Source of the DNA: Pseudomonadota bacterium
Lineage (GTDB): Bacteria > Pseudomonadota > Alphaproteobacteria > Micropepsales > Micropepsaceae
DNA: 64,000 nt
Direction: 5' to 3'
Assembly (NCBI GenBank): GCA_018241025.1
Contig: JAFEEQ010000030.1
Span: 1 to 64,000 of the forward strand
In this document: one piece after another, positions 60,247-64,000 of the stretch
Position numbering within the stretch: the first letter of the stretch is position 1
Layout: each line of letters starts with the position of its first letter
The notes under the pieces: generated by a model
What the model was told of the DNA's origin: nothing
What the model saw: the letters and a program-made list of their open reading frames with translations, nothing else
Database searches by the model: none
Made by a program: the position numbers and the translations under genes

Positions 60247-60695
60247 CGCGGAAACATCCTCGTCTGGCGCAGTGCTTCGCCCAATATCATGGCGCCTGCC
60301 TGGGCCACGTTGATGGAACGCAAGCCCGATTTCATAGGTATACGCAAGCGCGCGTCGGCGGATGCGTGAACGGCGTCGGGCACGCCGGCGCTTTCGCGCC
60401 CGAGCAGAAGTCGATCATCGGGCGCGAAGGTGAAGTCGTATGGCGAGGTCTCGCCCTGCGATGTGAGGAGGATCAGGCGGCCATGGTGCACTGCGGCGCG
60501 ATAGGCCTCCCACGAGGCATGTCGCGTCACCTCGGCCTCGTCGAGATAGTCCATGCCGGCCCGCCGCATCTTCGGCCCGCTGAAAACGAAGCCGCAGGGT
60601 TCGATCACATCGACCGCGACGCCCATGCAGGCGCCGAGCCGGATCAGGCTCCCGGCGTTCTGGGCGATGTCAGGCTCGAACAGGACGATGCGCAT
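60243..60695 (-). CDS. trmL: tRNA (cytidine(34)-2'-O)-methyltransferase
   Basis: A 150-residue SPOUT methyltransferase: MRIVLFEPDIAQNAGSLIRL at the start, PCGFVFSGPKMRRAGMDYLD, LLLGRESAGVPDAVHASADA and the knot-forming MKSGLRSINVAQAGAMILGE. It methylates the wobble base of tRNA-Leu. ATG 60695 is the family start; an in-frame start at 60731 is not supported. hemF is coupled to it. Confidence 0.95.
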   Translation of the reverse strand: MRIVLFEPDIAQNAGSLIRLGACMGVAVDVIEPCGFVFSGPKMRRAGMDYLDEAEVTRHASWEAYRAAVHHGRLILLTSQGETSPYDFTFAPDDRLLLGRESAGVPDAVHASADARLRIPMKSGLRSINVAQAGAMILGEALRQTRMFPR

Positions 60696-61012
60696 GATGC
60701 GCAAATAACCACGGGAATTGCCGGGGCGCACAGCCGATCGCGCCGGGCCTCGCCGGCACCGCGCGCCGGTGGGATGTATTGAGTCGTGCCGTCAGGTCGC
60801 CTGCGTCGATGCGCGAGGGTGTCAACGGCGTACGCTGCATCGCCAACCCTGTGAATCTGCGGCATTTTCTGCGTCATCGTGCCGCAAGACCCTCACAACC
60901 CATCTCTCTATTTTACCGCCGCAAAGCGGCGCGCTAATCGAGAACTCCGGGGGCAGCGCGTCGTCCGATTCCTGCCGCCCGGAGCGATGCATTCGAACAA
61001 GAGGGCGAACCC
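60696..61012. other. 317-bp divergent gap trmL-petA, no gene seen
   Basis: Frames here are short and overlap the divergent promoters. A GC hairpin CGCCGC-AAA-GCGGCG (60917-60931) is the only clear structure. A T-rich stretch (TATTTTA at 60909-60915) could be a -10 region for petA but no fitting -35 is obvious. Confidence 0.6.
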
Positions 61013-61582
61013 TTGGCCACCACCACGACCGCCGAACCGACCCGGCGCGATTTTCTCTACGTCGCCACGGGAGCCGTCGCGGCTGTCGGCGCCGCCGCCG
61101 CGGCCTGGCCCTTTATCGACCAGATGAACCCTAGCTCAGCGGTTCTCGCCCTGGCGTCCATTGAGGTCGATCTGACGCCGATCCAGGTCGGCCAGTCGGT
61201 CACCTTCGTCTTCCGCGGCCATCCGCTCTTCGTCCGCCGCCGCAGCCCGAAGGAGATCGAGATGGCCCGTGCCGTTTCGGTCTCGGACCTTCCGGACCCC
61301 GTCGCGCGCAACGACAATCTTCCCGCCGATGCCCCGGCGACCGATGCCAACCGCGAGATCAAGTCGGAATGGTATGTCTCCTCGGGCGTCTGCACCCATC
61401 TCGGCTGCACCCCGACCGCCAGCACCCCGCAGATCCCGCAGGGCGAATTCGGCGGCTGGCTCTGCCACTGCCATGGCTCGCAGTACGATACCGCCGGCCG
61501 CATCCGCAAAGGTCCCGCACCGCGCAATCTCCAGATTCCGGTGTATTCCTTCGTGTCCCCCACCCGCATCAAAGTCGGCTAA
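61013..61582 (+). CDS. petA: Cytochrome bc1 Rieske iron-sulfur subunit
   Basis: A 189-residue protein with a Tat-type N-terminal anchor (TRRDFLYVATGAVAAVGAAA) and a Rieske domain whose [2Fe-2S] ligands lie in CTHLGC (about residues 128-133) and CHCHGS (about 150-155). It passes electrons from ubiquinol to cytochrome c1. The start is TTG at 61013, with GAGGG 7 bases upstream. petB begins 12 bp after the stop. Confidence 0.96.
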   Translation: MATTTTAEPTRRDFLYVATGAVAAVGAAAAAWPFIDQMNPSSAVLALASIEVDLTPIQVGQSVTFVFRGHPLFVRRRSPKEIEMARAVSVSDLPDPVARNDNLPADAPATDANREIKSEWYVSSGVCTHLGCTPTASTPQIPQGEFGGWLCHCHGSQYDTAGRIRKGPAPRNLQIPVYSFVSPTRIKVG

Positions 61583-61594
61583 CGGAGCGCATAG

Positions 61595-62896
61595 ATGTCC
61601 GGTCCCTCGACCTACGTTCCGCAGACAGGCCTGACGCGCTGGCTCGACACGCGTCTGCCCCTCGTGCGTTTCGCCCACGACACCATGCTGTCGTTCCCGA
61701 CGCCCCGTAACCTGAACTTCTGGTACGCCTTCGGCGCGATCCTGACCTTCTGTCTCGGCGTGCAGATCGTGACCGGCATCGTGCTGGCGATGCACTACAC
61801 GCCGTCGGCGCTGGTCGGATCGATTCCGGATTCGAACCTCGCCTTCGACAGCGTCGAAAGCATCATGCGCGACGTGAACTACGGCTGGCTGCTGCGCTAC
61901 GTGCATGCCAACGGCGCCTCGATGTTCTTCCTCGCGGTCTACATCCACATGTTCCGCGGCCTCTACTACGGCTCCTACAAGGCGCCGCGCGAGGTGCTCT
62001 GGATCCTCGGCGTGATCATCTACGTGCTGATGGTCCTCACCGCGTTCATGGGTTACAGCCTGGTCTGGGGCAACATGTCCTTCTGGGCGGTGACCGTGAT
62101 CACCAACCTGTTCTCCTCGCTCGACCAGGTCATCCCGCATCTCGGTTCGGCGATCGCGACCTGGCTGTGGGGCGGCTTCGCCGTCGGCGACGCGACCCTC
62201 AACCGCTTCTTCTCGCTGCACTACCTGATGCCGTTCGTGATCGCGGGCGTGGTCGGGCTGCACATCTGGGCGCTGCACGTTCCGGGCAACAACAACCCGC
62301 TCGGCATCGACGTGAAGGGTCCGCAGGACACCGTCCCCTTCCATCCGTATTACACGGTGAAGGACGGGTTCTACGTGGCGCTCTTCGCGATCCTGTTCGC
62401 CGCGCTGGTGTTCTACGCCCCCGATCTGGTCGGCGATCCGAACAACTTCATCCCGGCCAACCCGGTCGTGACCCCGGCCGACATCGTGCCCGAATGGTAC
62501 CTGCGTCCGTTCTACGCGATGCTGCGCTCGATCCCGCAGCAGCTTGCCGGCGTGCTCGTGCTGGCCGGCGCGCTCCTGACCCTCGTCTTCATTCCCTGGC
62601 TGGATTCGAGCCGCGTGCGCTCGAACCGCTTCCGCCCGGTGATGAAGGTGTTCTTCTGGGTCTTCGTCGCCGACTGCATCCTGCTCGGCTATTGCGGCAG
62701 CGAGGGCGTCGACGCGGCCTGGCATCTCGGCGGCATCGAGCTGTCGCTGGTCTGGGTCGCCCGTATCGCGACGGCCTACTACTACATCTACTTCTGGGTG
62801 CTCATGCCGCTGATCGGCCTGATCGAACGGCCGCTCCCGTTGCCGGACAGCATCGCCAAATCCGTGCTCGGCGCCTCCGCCGCGCCAGCCGAGTGA
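61595..62896 (+). CDS. petB: Cytochrome b subunit of bc1 complex
   Basis: A 433-residue protein with eight membrane helices and two heme-binding His pairs (RYVHANGASMFFLAVYIHMF, LHYLMPFVIAGVVGLHIWAL). The quinol-oxidation site motif PEW occurs in DIVPEWYLRPFYAMLRSIP. The fold and length are those of a full-length bacterial cytochrome b with no c1 fusion. Confidence 0.97.
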   Translation: MSGPSTYVPQTGLTRWLDTRLPLVRFAHDTMLSFPTPRNLNFWYAFGAILTFCLGVQIVTGIVLAMHYTPSALVGSIPDSNLAFDSVESIMRDVNYGWLLRYVHANGASMFFLAVYIHMFRGLYYGSYKAPREVLWILGVIIYVLMVLTAFMGYSLVWGNMSFWAVTVITNLFSSLDQVIPHLGSAIATWLWGGFAVGDATLNRFFSLHYLMPFVIAGVVGLHIWALHVPGNNNPLGIDVKGPQDTVPFHPYYTVKDGFYVALFAILFAALVFYAPDLVGDPNNFIPANPVVTPADIVPEWYLRPFYAMLRSIPQQLAGVLVLAGALLTLVFIPWLDSSRVRSNRFRPVMKVFFWVFVADCILLGYCGSEGVDAAWHLGGIELSLVWVARIATAYYYIYFWVLMPLIGLIERPLPLPDSIAKSVLGASAAPAE

Positions 62897-62904
62897 GGAC
62901 TTCC

Positions 62905-63696
62905 ATGCGCTTTGCCCTTCCGCTCGGTCTGGTTCTGGGTCTGGCTCTCGCCGCGCCCGCCGCGGCCGAGACGACACCGCCGCTCAAGGACGTGCACTTC
63001 TCCTTCGAAGGCCCGTTCGGCACCTTCAACCGCGCCGACCTCCAGCACGGCTTCCAGGTCTACAAGGAAGTCTGCTCCGCCTGTCACAGTCTGAACCGCG
63101 TCGCCTTCCACACCCTGTCGGAAGAAGGCGGCCCGAGCTTCACCGATGCCGAGATGAAGGCGATCGCGCGCGGCTACAACGTCCCCGCCGGCCCGAACGA
63201 GCAGGGCGAGACGACGGACGACAAGGGCCAGCCGCTGATGCGGCCGGCGACGCCGTCGGACCACTTCCCGCCGCCCTTCGCGAACGAGCAGGCGGCGCGC
63301 ACGGCCAATGGCGGCGCGCTCCCGCCCGATCTCTCGCTGATCGTCAAGGCGCGTGAAGGCGGCCCGCAATACGTCTATTCGCTGATCACCAGCTTCGGTG
63401 AGAAGCCGCCGGCCGGTCACGTCGTGCCCGATGGCAAGTACTACAACCCGTATTTTCCGGGCGGCAACATCTCGATGCCGCAGCCGCTCACCGACGCGCA
63501 GGTGACGTTTGTCGACGGCGCGCCGAACAAGATCGCCGACGAAGCCTATGCCGTCGTGACCTTCCTCTCCTGGGCGGCCGAACCGCATCTGGAGGCCCGT
63601 CACCGCATCGGCCTCGGCGTGATGATCTTCCTGATCGTCCTCTCCGGCCTGCTCTATCTCTCCTACCGCAAGGTCTGGAAGGACACGCCGCATTAG
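62905..63696 (+). CDS. petC: Cytochrome c1 subunit of bc1 complex
   Basis: A 263-residue protein with a signal peptide (MRFALPLGLVLGLALAAPAA), the heme motif CSACHS (about residues 55-60), PPDLSLIVKAREGG, the Met-ligand region GGNISMPQPL, and a C-terminal anchor (IGLGVMIFLIVLSGLLYLSY). The ATG at 62905 has GAGG upstream. It completes the petABC operon. Confidence 0.97.
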   Translation: MRFALPLGLVLGLALAAPAAAETTPPLKDVHFSFEGPFGTFNRADLQHGFQVYKEVCSACHSLNRVAFHTLSEEGGPSFTDAEMKAIARGYNVPAGPNEQGETTDDKGQPLMRPATPSDHFPPPFANEQAARTANGGALPPDLSLIVKAREGGPQYVYSLITSFGEKPPAGHVVPDGKYYNPYFPGGNISMPQPLTDAQVTFVDGAPNKIADEAYAVVTFLSWAAEPHLEARHRIGLGVMIFLIVLSGLLYLSYRKVWKDTPH

Positions 63697-63705
63697 CCTG
63701 TTCTC

Positions 63706-63814
63706 CTTCGGGGCGGCGCTGGCGCGCCGCTCCTCAGGATGACGACATTCGCGCTTTATCACCCGCGCAGGCCGCGTCATGCTGAGGTGCGAGCAAAGCG
63801 AGCCCCGAAGCATG
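63706..63814. repeat. Palindromic element between petC and mtnP, reaching the mtnP start codon
   Basis: TTCGGGGCGGCG (about 63710) pairs with GAGCCCCGAAG (63800-63810), and CCTCAGGATGACG (about 63734-63746) with CGTCATGCTGAGG (63775-63787). The GTCATGCTGAGGTGCGAGC-like half is a familiar alphaproteobacterial dispersed unit whose usual end is CGAAGCATG. That end here supplies the mtnP ATG (63812). Confidence 0.7.
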
Positions 63815-64000
63815 AAAACAGTTCTCGGCGTCATCGGCGGCAGCGGCGTCTATGACATTCCCGGCCTCGAAAAGCCGCGCTGGAAGACGATCAAATCGCC
63901 CTGGGGCGCGCCGTCGGATGCGCTCCTCTTCGGCACCTACAAGGGCACCGACCTCGTCTTCCTGCCGCGCCATGGCCGCGGCCATGTCCAGACGCCGAGC
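63812..64000 (+). CDS. mtnP: S-methyl-5'-thioadenosine phosphorylase (C-terminus beyond window)
   Basis: The first 63 codons are present. VLGVIGGSGVYDIPGLEKP, SPWGAPSDALLFGTYKGT and LPRHGRGHVQTPS are the N-terminal blocks of MTA phosphorylase, which splits methylthioadenosine to adenine for methionine salvage. The ATG at 63812 lies in the end of a palindromic repeat and no good ribosome binding site is seen. Confidence 0.9.
   Translation, partial: MKTVLGVIGGSGVYDIPGLEKPRWKTIKSPWGAPSDALLFGTYKGTDLVFLPRHGRGHVQTPS

Noticed and set aside
61136..62977. Minus-strand open frame of 613 codons
   Set aside because: Antisense to petA and petB, which are beyond doubt.

Overview
The window is 64 kb of GC-rich chromosome from a motile alphaproteobacterium. 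The class assignment rests on a complete CtrA with its C-terminal Ala-Ala, RcdA, SciP, the sigma-54 activator FlbD, FlgE/FlgK-type hook genes, a fused-size LYS/ALDH7 lysine module and a petABC cytochrome bc1 operon. Gene order in the flagellar block is Caulobacter-like (fliF-fliG-fliH-fliN-flbD-flhA), but flhF/flhG follow flhA and several accessory families do not point clearly to one order, so I do not name a genus. There are no insertion sequences, prophage genes or CRISPR arrays. TTG starts are common, several of them in 4-base stop/start overlaps.

Layout. 0-4.8 kb: a LysR regulator (cut by the window edge) divergent from a YeiH-type transporter, a quinone oxidoreductase, DUF1192, rcdA, a phosphotransferase and rpmE. 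4.9-7.9 kb: an ABC exporter and a paraoxonase-like protein. 7.9-10.6 kb: ctrA divergent from fliI-fliJ. 10.8-14.3 kb: DoxX, DUF2207, LemA and a small membrane protein. 14.3-30.9 kb: the flagellar block, with the minus-strand fliF-to-flhG cluster, sciP, fliK-flgD-flgE, and the plus-strand flgK-flgL pair. Two divergent sigma-54-type promoters lie between fliK and flgK; a CtrA-type box precedes fliF.

31-46 kb is mixed housekeeping: mnmA, a Rossmann protein, an MFS transporter, glyoxalase-fold and YjbR-fold small proteins, tRNA-Met with a clear sigma-70 promoter, ilvA, an Lrp-controlled lysine degradation module (saccharopine-dehydrogenase family plus aminoadipate-semialdehyde dehydrogenase) with an unrecognised 47-residue peptide beside it, motA with HPt and CheY-like partners, and two tandem SDR paralogues. 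46-46.8 kb holds a DUF4160/DUF2442-HTH pair with toxin-antitoxin-like organisation and an AT-rich, apparently leaderless promoter. 46.8-53.5 kb is a MoxR-DUF58-DUF4159-GATase-like envelope operon.

53.6-64 kb: DUF1285, a CoA-type NUDIX hydrolase, DUF6111 and CCA-transferase in one overlapping operon; a PP2C-like phosphatase; an orphan TcdA/TcdB-type glycosyltransferase whose N-terminus looks like the leader of contractile-injection-system cargo (the most unusual gene here); TerC, trmL-hemF, petABC and the start of mtnP. Five different palindromic intergenic elements are scattered at gene ends.
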